A stretch of 64,000 nt of DNA from Collinsella aerofaciens (GTDB lineage: Bacteria > Actinomycetota > Coriobacteriia > Coriobacteriales > Coriobacteriaceae), in contig NZ_JADMOP010000006.1 in the NCBI RefSeq assembly GCF_015558785.1, forward strand, positions 1 through 64,000. The letters run 5' to 3'. The notes beneath the pieces were generated by a model. That model had not been told where the DNA came from and searched no databases. It saw nothing but the letters and a program-made list of their open reading frames with translations. The stretch's first letter is position 1; every line of letters begins with the position of its first letter. Shown piece after piece: positions 25,958-34,474 of the stretch. The translations under genes were made by a program, and so were the position numbers.

Positions 25958-27481
25958 CTACCTCACGTTGTCATTCATCGCGAAAGAGTTCTTCATGGCG
26001 CAGCTCGTGGTGTAAAGCACCTTGCCCAGCAGGGCATCGGTCTCCACGCGAACACGCTCGGCAAAGGCCTCGTTGGCGCGTGCAAGCTCGGCAGGCACCT
26101 CGACCTCGGGCAGAGCGGCTACGGCAGCGTCGACGTCATGGATCTGCTTGTGGCCCATGCCACCGACCTTCTCCTGATAGTCCTCCACAGCGCGGCCGCA
26201 CTCATGGAAACGGACGTCGGCCAGGGCGCCGATCAGGCGGTTGGCCCAGTAGAAGTTTTCGGACGTCACGCGAGCCTGCGTGTCGGCATAGTACTCGGGC
26301 ATGGTCTCGACGTTGGCGTACAGAGGGACCAGCGCGTTAAACGAGTTGGAGCCAAAGGCCATCCACTGCACGGCGCGATACGCCGGCTGCGCATAGGGGC
26401 GCAGCTGCAACACGGCGAGCTGGCTGTTGCGGTTGATGCCGATGGGGCGATAGGCACCACGCGTAGCGGGCGTGCCCTTGCTGCCGTAGCAGTCGTACTC
26501 CGTGCCCTGGTAGTGGCTCGAGAGCACGTACTTGATGTCCTCGATGGTCACCTTGCGCTCGGGCACGCGGCTCCAGGGGATATCGTCGCTCTCGGGCGTG
26601 TAGTCGGCGTCGGGGCCATCCCACACGTCGCTGGGGTTGAGGCAGCGCTGCATGTACCAGGCGCGCGGCGTGTTGTAGACATGGTCGCTGTCGCTGTGCG
26701 AGCCAAAGGCCTCGCGCGGGTTAAAGACGGCAGCCGGGCCGTCGCTCTCGACGCCCAGCGTCAGGTCCAGATGCCACTCGGCCATCCAGGCGCGCAGGTC
26801 GGCGGAGCACATATGGTCGGCCTGGGCGCCCTCGGCGTCATCCAGGTCAAAGCTGTCGATGCCCAGCTGGTTGGGCATGGTCACATAGGCGTCGTCAGGC
26901 ACGCGCTTGGCGATCCAGTGGTGACCGCCGATGGTCTCGAGCCACCAGATCTCGTCCACGTCGCTAAAGGCGATGCCGTTGTTCTCGTAAGTGCCGTAGC
27001 GCTCGAGCAGGTCGCCCAAGATACGCACGCCGTCGCGGGCGGACTTGGCATACGGCAGCACCAGGGTCACCATGTCCTCCTCGCCCAGGCCACCGGGCTG
27101 CGCCGGCACATAGCCGTCCTCACCCTCGTTGCCCTTGGCGGGCACGTAGTCCACGAGCGGATCGGCGCCGCGGACGCGCTCGTTGGTGGTAAGCGTCTCG
27201 GTTGCGGACATGCCAACATTGAGCTCGTTGAAACCGGCCTCGGCCCAGATACCGTGGCCCGGGACAACATCGGGGACGCTCGTATAGCGCATGGGGTTAT
27301 CGGGCAGCTCAACGGTCAGGTGGCTCAGGACGCTCGTGTAGACACGCGGCTGCTCGTCGGGATGCACTACGCGCATGCGCTTGGGCTCAAATACCCCGTT
27401 GGACGAGTCCTCGTTACGCGCGACCAGGGTCGACCCGTCGTAGCTTGCGTTTTTACCGACCAGAATCGTTGTGCACGGCAT
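25958..27481 (-). CDS. C69-family dipeptidase (peptidase U34)
   Basis: A 507-residue Ntn-hydrolase of the PepD/C69 family, cleaving dipeptides. It begins MPCTTILVGKNAS; Cys3 becomes the N-terminal nucleophile after processing. DGSTLVARNEDS and GHGIWAEAGFNELNVGMSATE are family blocks. AAGGAGG lies 6 nt before ATG 27481; an ATG two codons upstream touches it. No signal peptide, so probably cytoplasmic. The 238-bp inverted-repeat element lies just upstream. Confidence 0.9.
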   Translation of the reverse strand: MPCTTILVGKNASYDGSTLVARNEDSSNGVFEPKRMRVVHPDEQPRVYTSVLSHLTVELPDNPMRYTSVPDVVPGHGIWAEAGFNELNVGMSATETLTTNERVRGADPLVDYVPAKGNEGEDGYVPAQPGGLGEEDMVTLVLPYAKSARDGVRILGDLLERYGTYENNGIAFSDVDEIWWLETIGGHHWIAKRVPDDAYVTMPNQLGIDSFDLDDAEGAQADHMCSADLRAWMAEWHLDLTLGVESDGPAAVFNPREAFGSHSDSDHVYNTPRAWYMQRCLNPSDVWDGPDADYTPESDDIPWSRVPERKVTIEDIKYVLSSHYQGTEYDCYGSKGTPATRGAYRPIGINRNSQLAVLQLRPYAQPAYRAVQWMAFGSNSFNALVPLYANVETMPEYYADTQARVTSENFYWANRLIGALADVRFHECGRAVEDYQEKVGGMGHKQIHDVDAAVAALPEVEVPAELARANEAFAERVRVETDALLGKVLYTTSCAMKNSFAMNDNVR

Positions 27482-27564
27482 GCGCATCCTCCTTGAGCGA
27501 AGAAATCAAACGGCAACAGTGTATCGCTTCGGCGCAGAAAGGGCGAAACCACGGCCTCGGCAGC

Positions 27565-27802
27565 CCCCGTGGTCAAAAAATGCCAAATATGAGTACTGTC
27601 ACAAATTTAGTGGCAGCAAATTGCACTGTTCCGGGCGCCGGGAATCCTCACCTGTCCAAAAACTGAGTCTAGTAATTCCCCATACGTCCAATAAAATTGG
27701 CTCTTTAACGATATTACTTATCGCTAAAGAACCAAAATGATCTCAAACATATGTGACTAACTTGGCAACAGTACTCATATTTGGCATTTTTTGACCACGG
27801 GG
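27565..27802. mobile_element. MITE-like element with perfect 35-bp inverted ends
   Basis: Bases 27565-27599 and 27768-27802 are exact reverse complements over 35 nt (ends CCCCGTGGTC and GACCACGGGG). The 168-bp interior is more A+T-rich than its surroundings and has its own hairpin (TCTTTA...TAAAGA near 27702-27730). There is no open frame for a transposase and no obvious target duplication. It fills most of the gap between the C69 peptidase and folD. Confidence 0.8.
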
Positions 27803-27836
27803 TATCTAACCAACCCCCTAAACAGCCTCCAAACGC

Positions 27837-28691
27837 CTATTTTACCGCGCGCTCAGCCGCCTCGATCACGTGCTTGGCGAGAATTGCTGTCGTCACGGCG
27901 CCCACGCCACCCGGCACGGGGGTGATTGCGCCAACAACCGGCTCCGCGGCATCAAAATCGACGTCGCCGACCAGCTTGCCAGCGGCTTCGTCCCAATTAA
28001 TGCCAACATCGATAATCGCCTGGTCCTCGCGGACCGCATCTGCGCCAATCGTGCGCGCGCGTCCAACGGCGGCAACCACAATGTCGGCAGCACAGCACTC
28101 GGCGGCAAGATCGCGCGTATGCGTATGGCACGTCGTCACGGTTGCGTTGCGCGCCGTAAGCATGGCGGCAACGGGGCGGCCAATTACCAGTGAGCGTCCG
28201 ACCACGGCAACTTTGGCGCCGTCCAGCTCAACGCCGTAATGATCCAGCAAAGCAAGCACGGCTTCAGCTGTGCAGGGGGCAAAACCCTCGCCGCGCCCCG
28301 AAAGCGTGGTGAGCAGCGAAGCCGGCGTCATGGAGTCAACGTCCTTGGCGGGATCGAGCGCTGCGGCGACGGCGTTCTCGTCAAGGCCGGCGGGCAGCGG
28401 GCGAAACATCAGACAGCCATGAACAGCCGGGTCGGCATTGATGTCCTCGATGGCCGTCAACAGCTCGTCTTGCGAAACACCGGCAGGAAGCAACACGCGA
28501 CGCGCCTCGATGCCAACCTTTTCGCAGCGTTTAAGGGCGCCGCGCTCGTAGGATAGGTCGTCCTCGCGTTCACCCACACGCACGATAGCAAGCGTCGGAA
28601 CAACACCGCGTTCGCGCAGCGCAGCGCAGCGGGCAGCGAGCTCCTCAGTCAAAGCGCGGGCGACGGGAGCACCCTTCAGTAGCTCAGCCAT
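27837..28691 (-). CDS. folD: Bifunctional methylenetetrahydrofolate dehydrogenase/cyclohydrolase FolD
   Basis: Interconverts methylene-, methenyl- and 10-formyl-tetrahydrofolate with NADP. The 284-residue product starts MAELLKGAPVARAL. It shows VGEREDDLSYERGALK (the usual SxxYxxxK site), the dinucleotide-binding VVGRSLVIGRPVA and PGGVGAVTT near the end. AGAGGGG lies 6 nt before ATG 28691. Only 2 bases separate it from fchA upstream, so the two are coupled. With fhs at 39989 it forms a one-carbon route. Confidence 0.95.
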   Translation of the reverse strand: MAELLKGAPVARALTEELAARCAALRERGVVPTLAIVRVGEREDDLSYERGALKRCEKVGIEARRVLLPAGVSQDELLTAIEDINADPAVHGCLMFRPLPAGLDENAVAAALDPAKDVDSMTPASLLTTLSGRGEGFAPCTAEAVLALLDHYGVELDGAKVAVVGRSLVIGRPVAAMLTARNATVTTCHTHTRDLAAECCAADIVVAAVGRARTIGADAVREDQAIIDVGINWDEAAGKLVGDVDFDAAEPVVGAITPVPGGVGAVTTAILAKHVIEAAERAVK

Positions 28692-28693
28692 GG

Positions 28694-29326
28694 CTATCCC
28701 CTCTTTCTTGCAGCGTCGGAGGCGCGGCGCGCCAGCGCATCGGCGCGCGGCAACCATGTGTCGAGCAACTCATCACACGCCGTCTCGAGCTCCTCGGCGC
28801 GTGCACGATCCTTCATAGACGTGGTGTTCGCAAAGAGCGTCAAGCTCGCGCCCTGCATGGCGGCGCGGCAGAATACGGCGCCGCACGCCACATCGGACAG
28901 CAGCTGACGCGAACCCTTGTCGGCCATGTCCTCGAGCAGCGCCAGTGCGCGCCCGCAGGCATCCATAATGCGATACGGCGGCATAGCGGCCACATGCAGC
29001 GCATCCTGAATCGCAGCCGGTCGGGCCGGGTCCTCACGCGGAATACCGTACGCAGCGGACACCTGGCCGTACGCACGAACGTCCTCGGCGACCAGACCCA
29101 CAAGCTCCTGCGCCAACTCGTCTGCCTGGGCAAACGCACGCGTCAGGTCATCCGCACGATCAGCAAGCGCGGGATTGGTCGCACCGTAGCGGGCAACCAT
29201 TCCGCACAGCGAGGCGCCCAGCGCGCCCACAAAAGCGCTCGCGCTGCCACCACCGGGAACTGGCTCGCGCGCGGCCAGCGCCTCGGCAAAACCGCGACAG
29301 GTTTTATCCATCATCTCTTGGCTCAT
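28694..29326 (-). CDS. Cyclodeaminase/cyclohydrolase family protein (FchA-like)
   Basis: A 210-residue protein of the formiminotransferase-cyclodeaminase C-domain family, which includes methenyltetrahydrofolate cyclohydrolase FchA of clostridia. The marker PVPGGGSASAFVGALGASL lies near the N-terminus. Start MSQEMMDKT (29326) has GAAGGTG upstream; an in-frame start further up lacks support. It is the first gene of the fchA-folD pair. Deaminase versus cyclohydrolase activity cannot be told from sequence. Confidence 0.87.
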   Translation of the reverse strand: MSQEMMDKTCRGFAEALAAREPVPGGGSASAFVGALGASLCGMVARYGATNPALADRADDLTRAFAQADELAQELVGLVAEDVRAYGQVSAAYGIPREDPARPAAIQDALHVAAMPPYRIMDACGRALALLEDMADKGSRQLLSDVACGAVFCRAAMQGASLTLFANTTSMKDRARAEELETACDELLDTWLPRADALARRASDAARKRG

Positions 29327-29490
29327 ACGCACACGCACCTTCAAGTCATATATATCGGTCGGGCGGCCGACGTCGGCCGACCGCATCGATCACGTAATGG
29401 TGCTAAGTCTAGCCCATAAGTACGCGAGCGTCAGCGCACCTGGCCATCGCGGATTTCTATGGCACACGATAGGCGTCGGCACCGCAAACA

Positions 29491-29508
29491 TGGGACACAT
29501 GGCCCACC
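29491..29508 (+). repeat. 18-nt repeat upstream of first lipoprotein gene
   Basis: TGGGACACATGGCCCACC occurs here and again at 30466-30483, each in the leader of one of two paralogous lipoprotein genes. The 328-bp gap 29387-29714 holds no other feature I can support. Confidence 0.6.
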
Positions 29509-29714
29509 TTTCGAGACTCTCTGGCAGCACAAACCGGGGCATATCTATAAATAAGGAGCCCGTTGGGGCACGGCTGCGCAACGACCACAAACCACGAAAG
29601 GATGCATTAACGTACTCATACAACCCACGCACAAAGACATCCGCCGCAAACGGAAACAACGCCCCAACAACATGCGGCGCCATGATGTCACTAACAGACA
29701 AGGAGGACGCCACC

Positions 29715-30314
29715 ATGATGAAAAAGACCCTATCGATCCTTTCCCTTTGCATCGCCCTCTTTGCCGCGCTCGCCCTTGTGGGCTGCGGCGGGAGCGCATC
29801 GGGCGGCGGCAGCGCCCCCAAGAGCGAGAGCAAGGAAAAGGCCCCCGTCGCCAAGAAGACCGACTACATCTGGTTTAAGGTCGAGATGCCCGAGGGCGTC
29901 GGCGTAAGCGACTCTGCCGGCAAGAATGCCGACAGGGTCCAGCTCACCTTCCCCGAAGACGAGAACGCCTCGGCCGATCGCTTTATCCCCGTTTGGAAAA
30001 AAGCGCTGACGGCCGAGGAATCCCACGCCGACCAGGCGGAAAAGAAGGGGGATACGTTCCAGTGGAAGGATGGCGGGTCCGTCGAGTATAACGGCAGGAC
30101 GTGGCTCGTCGGAACATACGAGGACAACAGCGGCATCTCAACCATGCTTTTTACCGATGTTGAGCCGGGAAGCGTCTACGTCCTCATCTCGAACTTCGAC
30201 CAGCACAAGAAAGAAGCCGAGGCGCTTCTCAACTCCATCGAGTTCCCCGACGACATGAAGAAAGCAGTTGACGAGGCACGTGAAGTCGAGATTTCGAGCA
30301 TCGAGATCAAGTAA
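29715..30314 (+). CDS. Lipoprotein, uncharacterised (tandem copy 1)
   Basis: A 199-residue secreted lipoprotein. The signal peptide MMKKTLSILSLCIALFAA ends in the lipobox LVGC, then a Gly/Ser linker. The folded domain (about 50-195) contains DYIWFKVEMPEGV, RFIPVW, YNGRTWLVG, a GSVYVLISN strand and a C-terminal EVEISSIEIK. AAGGAGG precedes ATG 29715. The next gene is a paralogue with the same blocks. No family is recognised; it is perhaps a surface-exposed binding protein. Confidence 0.85.
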   Translation: MMKKTLSILSLCIALFAALALVGCGGSASGGGSAPKSESKEKAPVAKKTDYIWFKVEMPEGVGVSDSAGKNADRVQLTFPEDENASADRFIPVWKKALTAEESHADQAEKKGDTFQWKDGGSVEYNGRTWLVGTYEDNSGISTMLFTDVEPGSVYVLISNFDQHKKEAEALLNSIEFPDDMKKAVDEAREVEISSIEIK

Positions 30315-30328
30315 CGGGGCACCCGTAC

Positions 30329-30418
30329 GCGCCTACGCGAACCCGCGTAGGCGCGCCCCATTAAAACAACGGGCGCCCAACCCGGGGAGGGCCGACAGCA
30401 TCGGCCCTCCCCTCTTTT
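30329..30418 (+). terminator. Double hairpin/terminator after lipoprotein 1
   Basis: GCGCCTACGCG (30329-30339) pairs with CGCGTAGGCGC (30344-30354). A second stem GGGGAGGGCCGA (30384-30395) with TCGGCCCTCCCC (30401-30412) is followed by TCTTTT. The second is a canonical terminator. Confidence 0.85.
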
Positions 30419-30465
30419 GCGCCCTCGCATATTGCCACTTGTCGGCGCAAATCCTGCCCCCAGAA

Positions 30466-30483
30466 TGGGACACATGGCCCACC
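30466..30483 (+). repeat. 18-nt repeat upstream of second lipoprotein gene
   Basis: Exact second copy of TGGGACACATGGCCCACC found at 29491, located 73 bases before the second lipoprotein start. Confidence 0.6.
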
Positions 30484-30555
30484 CGAATGAGCTGCTCACG
30501 CGTACAGTAAAGACAGGTAATCCATGGGCGGTTACAGATCGAGGAGGACACGACC

Positions 30556-31149
30556 ATGAAAAAGAAGGCCTTTGCGATTCTCACCCTCTGCATGAGTCTT
30601 TTTGCCGCGGTTGCCCTGGTGGGTTGCGGCGGAAGCGGCGGCGCTACCGGCAGTGGCGGTGGCGGCGGCGCAGAAAAGCCAGCCGTGGATATGAGGACCG
30701 ACTTCATTTGGTTTAAGGTCGAGGTCCCCGAGGGCGTCGAGATCACCGACGTCGCAGGCGACACTGCCGACAGGGCCCAGTTTAAGTTCACCGAGAGCGA
30801 GCACGCCAGCGATCGCTTCATCCCCGTCTTCGATCCTGACAAGAACGCCGACGAGCTGTTCGACTACGAGGCAAAGTGGAATGCCAGCTTTGAGTGGACC
30901 GAGAATGACCCCGTCAAGTACAACGGCAAGACTTGGCGCAACGCTTCCTATACACACTCGGGCGGCGTAACGACCGAATACTTCACCGACGTTGACGGCG
31001 GCAGTGTGTATGTGCGTATCGACAACGTCGAGGAGCACAAGGACGCCGTCGAGACCATGATGAAGTCTCTGGAATTTGCCGACGACATCGCCGAGGCCAA
31101 GACCGAGGCCATGGACGTCAAGCTCGACGATATCGAGATCAAGCGCTAA
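30556..31149 (+). CDS. Lipoprotein, uncharacterised (tandem copy 2)
   Basis: A 197-residue paralogue of the lipoprotein at 29715: signal MKKKAFAILTLCMSLFAA, lipobox LVGC, Gly-rich linker. The shared blocks are TDFIWFKVEVPEGV, DRFIPVF, VKYNGKTW, GSVYVRIDN and a DIEIKR end. GAGGAGG precedes ATG 30556. It carries its own terminator, so it is a separate transcription unit from copy 1. Confidence 0.85.
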   Translation: MKKKAFAILTLCMSLFAAVALVGCGGSGGATGSGGGGGAEKPAVDMRTDFIWFKVEVPEGVEITDVAGDTADRAQFKFTESEHASDRFIPVFDPDKNADELFDYEAKWNASFEWTENDPVKYNGKTWRNASYTHSGGVTTEYFTDVDGGSVYVRIDNVEEHKDAVETMMKSLEFADDIAEAKTEAMDVKLDDIEIKR

Positions 31150-31220
31150 GCGACTGGCGAGCGCAACGGGAAACACGGTCGCAGTGCAAACAAGCGACGG
31201 TACCCCAGCGCTTCGTACCC

Positions 31221-31253
31221 AGGGAGGGCCGGTAAACCGACCCTCCCTTTCTT
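31221..31253 (+). terminator. Terminator after lipoprotein 2
   Basis: AGGGAGGG (31221-31228) with inner CGGT pairs with ACCG and CCCTCCCT (31241-31248), followed by TTCTT. It resembles the terminator of copy 1, consistent with duplication of the whole cassette. Confidence 0.8.
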
Positions 31254-31454
31254 ATGCCTGTAGCCGACGAACGCGAGGATGCCGGACGCCGGAACCGCCC
31301 CAAATGTGGCAACAGTACGAAAACGACAAACACCCCAACACGTCCGCCCACCGATTTATTGCGCCGCGCAGACAATTAAACCAGCATCTTTAAACATCTG
31401 GGCAGTATAGTGACCAAAACTATCGCATAACCGCACTCTGCGAATGGAGAAGTT

Positions 31455-33941
31455 ATGACCGAACACCATGCCATCAGCCGCCGAGCGTTTACGCTGGGCC
31501 TAGGGCTTGCGGCGTTGTCACCACTTGCAAGCCTGCCCGAAACCGCAGCGCCGGGCATTCCCCTGCGAGCGGCATTTGCAGACAACACACCCGCACCGTC
31601 GGACAGCCTCGACAATTTCGTCATTCGCCTTCGCCCCGCGGGCTATTTTCGCACCGCGAGCGTCAACCAAGACGGCAACGTTCGCGGCAACGTCTGCCAC
31701 CTGTTTAACGACGGCACGTCCAGCAAGCTCATCCTTGAGAACGTAACGACCAAGAATGACGATACAAACTGGTATGCTATCCGCACCTTGCTCAATTTCG
31801 AAGAGCATAAAAAGACGGGCTACAGCATTTGGTCGGTCGACGACGACTCTGACAAAGATGGAAAGGTCATCCACGTATGGGGCGGCGAGTATGACAACAA
31901 GCCCAGCCGCGCTTTTGCGTTCGAGCGTCAATCAAACGGAACCTATATCATCCGAGACCGCACGGTCGAGAAAGAAACCGAGAAAAAAGACATTAAGTAC
32001 CTGGCAATAGAATCGAACGGCGAAGACCAGGACAACAATAAGATCTGCCATAAGAGTAAGAGCATTCCGTGGGAGCTCGAACTTATCGGTTACGACATGA
32101 AAAAGAACGATGCCACGGTTAGCAGCCTCGACTGGATCACGTACAGCAGCTACGTCGATGGGCCATGTTGGATGAAATACGTCGACGACAACAAGTTCCT
32201 CGACGAGCTGAGCATCCCGGGTACGCACGATTCGGGCACCTGCAGCGTGGACAACGACACTGAGCCCCAATCCTCGCAAGTAAAATGCCAGCAGGATTAC
32301 ATTCCCACGCAGTTGCTCGAAGGCATTCGCTATTTTGATATCCGACTCGGAAAGGGCAACGACCCCGGTATCGACCACGGGGATTACTACCTGCTCAAAA
32401 AAGACGCGTACTTTATGCATCTTTCCGATGTCATAGGCTACTTCAAAACGTTTTTGAACGAAAACCCGACAGAAGCGCTCATCATGCTTGTATCACGAGG
32501 CAACGACGAGGCTACCGACGAAAGTGTTACGACGGCTTTCGCCAAGGTTTTGGACGACAACCCCAAACTGTTCTATACGTCGAGCCATGTCCCCACGCTG
32601 GGCAAGGTGCGCGGAAAGATCGTTCTGCTGCGTCGATTTAGGCTCGCCGGCAACAGTGTAAGCGGCCACACGTGGGGCCTCGACCTTACCGAATGGGATG
32701 ACAAGATCAAGGCTCACTCCGACAGCGCCACTATGTGTCTTGTCCAAGACGCGCGGGGCTTTGAAGCCGCGGGGGAAACAGGCGACAAAGAGCCCTATTG
32801 CACCAAGGTATACGCCCAGGACAAGTACAAACTCACGGGAACCGACAAGCTCAGCTGGGTCGATAATGCGCTGAAGGAAACGACCGGGCGCACGCGCAAC
32901 AAGGTGGACGTCGTGGACGATGACGGGGCCAAGGTGCAAGTCCAGGAGCGTTGCTGGTCTATCAACTACACCAGCTGCACGGGCTTGTCGCACGGAGGCA
33001 ATCCTTTTACCTCGGCACGAGTAGTCAACGAGCATCTGTATAAGAGCCCGTACATCAATCCCAGCGGCATCGAGGATACAAAGTCAGATTACCTCGAGCA
33101 CATTGGCATCATCGCATCCGACTTTGTTGATGCGGCGCTGGCCCGGAGCATCTACCAGCGCAATTACGATTACGATACACAGCACAAGCAGACAGCTTCG
33201 TACTACCTCCCGACCCGCATGCGCATGACGTACGGCGACTCGCTGAGCGATGCCTCGCTCCAGGATGGCAAAACCGTTGGCGAGGGCCATTTCCGCCTTG
33301 TCGACAGCAGCAACGTACTCAACGTGGCGGCTTCGGGCCATGCGTTTGCCATTGAATACGTGGATGTTGATGCCCTGGGCAACGAGACCGTTACAAGACT
33401 GCAGGGCTTTGTGCCTATCGATATCGATCCACGCGCGCTGACGCCCCATTTTGAGGGACTCGAAGGCCTTAAGGCCGGCGAAGACGTGCGCGCCAAGATT
33501 GCGGCATCACTCGAGGGCAAGCTCGAAACCGATGCCTGCACGGCCCAGCTCGAGTTTGTGCACGACGCGGACGGCGCTCCGGGCACGGCAATGGCCGAGG
33601 GCGAAACATTTGCCGCAGGAACGTACTGGGTGCGCGTGAACGGTCTCTTGGGCGACGCGGCGCAGAACTACACGCTCGCCAGCGACGGAGCCGCAAGCTT
33701 TACCGTTGCAGCCTCGGGCAACGCGGGCGGCAACGGCGCCGGCACCGACGGTGGCACGGGCTCCAACGCAGGTAGCGCCGACAAGAACGGCAAGGGCAAA
33801 AGCTCGGCCGGAAAACTCGCCGACACGGGCGACGGCTCTGGCATTGCCGCCGGGCTCGCTGCCGCCGCCGTGGCGACAACGGTCGCCGGCGCGGCGATGC
33901 TTGCCAATGACCGCGAAAACGTTGGGGACGACAGCGAATAG
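31455..33941 (+). CDS. Surface PI-PLC X-domain protein with Tat signal and LAxTG anchor
   Basis: An 828-residue exported protein. The N-terminus has a twin-arginine signal (SRRAFTLGLGLAAL, cleavage near AFA). Residues about 50-205 look like a ricin-type beta-trefoil. Residues about 240-540 match the phosphatidylinositol phospholipase C X domain: IPGTHDSGT (catalytic His), YFDIRLG (Arg), then LIMLVSRG. A carbohydrate-binding-like region, a Gly/Asn linker, LADTGD, a membrane helix and a charged tail close it. LAxTG is the class E sortase signal of actinobacteria. Probably a wall-anchored phosphodiesterase acting on inositol lipids or glycans; family members can also cleave other phosphodiesters. 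GGAGAAGTT precedes ATG 31455. Confidence 0.85.
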   Translation: MTEHHAISRRAFTLGLGLAALSPLASLPETAAPGIPLRAAFADNTPAPSDSLDNFVIRLRPAGYFRTASVNQDGNVRGNVCHLFNDGTSSKLILENVTTKNDDTNWYAIRTLLNFEEHKKTGYSIWSVDDDSDKDGKVIHVWGGEYDNKPSRAFAFERQSNGTYIIRDRTVEKETEKKDIKYLAIESNGEDQDNNKICHKSKSIPWELELIGYDMKKNDATVSSLDWITYSSYVDGPCWMKYVDDNKFLDELSIPGTHDSGTCSVDNDTEPQSSQVKCQQDYIPTQLLEGIRYFDIRLGKGNDPGIDHGDYYLLKKDAYFMHLSDVIGYFKTFLNENPTEALIMLVSRGNDEATDESVTTAFAKVLDDNPKLFYTSSHVPTLGKVRGKIVLLRRFRLAGNSVSGHTWGLDLTEWDDKIKAHSDSATMCLVQDARGFEAAGETGDKEPYCTKVYAQDKYKLTGTDKLSWVDNALKETTGRTRNKVDVVDDDGAKVQVQERCWSINYTSCTGLSHGGNPFTSARVVNEHLYKSPYINPSGIEDTKSDYLEHIGIIASDFVDAALARSIYQRNYDYDTQHKQTASYYLPTRMRMTYGDSLSDASLQDGKTVGEGHFRLVDSSNVLNVAASGHAFAIEYVDVDALGNETVTRLQGFVPIDIDPRALTPHFEGLEGLKAGEDVRAKIAASLEGKLETDACTAQLEFVHDADGAPGTAMAEGETFAAGTYWVRVNGLLGDAAQNYTLASDGAASFTVAASGNAGGNGAGTDGGTGSNAGSADKNGKGKSSAGKLADTGDGSGIAAGLAAAAVATTVAGAAMLANDRENVGDDSE

Positions 33942-33977
33942 GCAAGCCCGCCTTTTAGACACATCGACTCAATTGGG

Positions 33978-34010
33978 GGGGCGCAGAATACCGTTCTGCG
34001 CCCCGATTTT
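33978..34010 (+). terminator. Rho-independent terminator
   Basis: GGGGCGCAGAA (33978-33988) pairs perfectly with TTCTGCGCCCC (33994-34004), followed by GATTTTT. It ends the PI-PLC gene. Confidence 0.88.
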
Positions 34011-34036
34011 TACCTTAGCCCGAACACCGTTATCGG

Positions 34037-34306
34037 CTACATCACCATGTTCAGCGCATTCACGAACTCCTGAGCTTGGGAGCGGCTGCTCAGACTAAAG
34101 ACACAGGCAGTCAACAGCCTGTTACGTAGGAAAACGTCGCGGCCCTTGATCCTGCTGACCCCCGTAATGTCCTTAAGATAAACAATCTCGGTGTGCTTGC
34201 CACCAAAAGTGCCCTTCTTGAGCACCTCGATGCGGTTAGGGTAGATCTTGACGTCTTTAAACCTACCCGAACCTTTGTCCTGGAACAGCAGCGTGTTGTT
34301 GTCCAT
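34037..34306 (-). CDS. Small PH-like domain protein
   Basis: An 89-residue protein, MDNNTLLFQDKGSGRF onward, with strands typical of bacterial PH-like domains: DVKIYPNRIEVLKKG, TEIVYLKDITGVSR, then a C-terminal helix SQAQEFVNALN. GGGAG precedes ATG 34306; a GTG at 34351 is a longer alternative without better support. Function unknown. It is divergent from the YhcG-type nuclease gene. Confidence 0.6.
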   Translation of the reverse strand: MDNNTLLFQDKGSGRFKDVKIYPNRIEVLKKGTFGGKHTEIVYLKDITGVSRIKGRDVFLRNRLLTACVFSLSSRSQAQEFVNALNMVM

Positions 34307-34474
34307 ACGCGTCACTCCCGCGGGGTTCGCTAAAACTGCCTCTATGGTCACATTTTAACCACCGCAAGGCTCCCATGCGAAGGTGCCAGACAACATAGCA
34401 ATTCGTGTCCGCGCGAGGCTTTAAACTAAATGCGTTAAAGATGCATTCCACAAGAGGAAAGTGGGGCGACAGTG

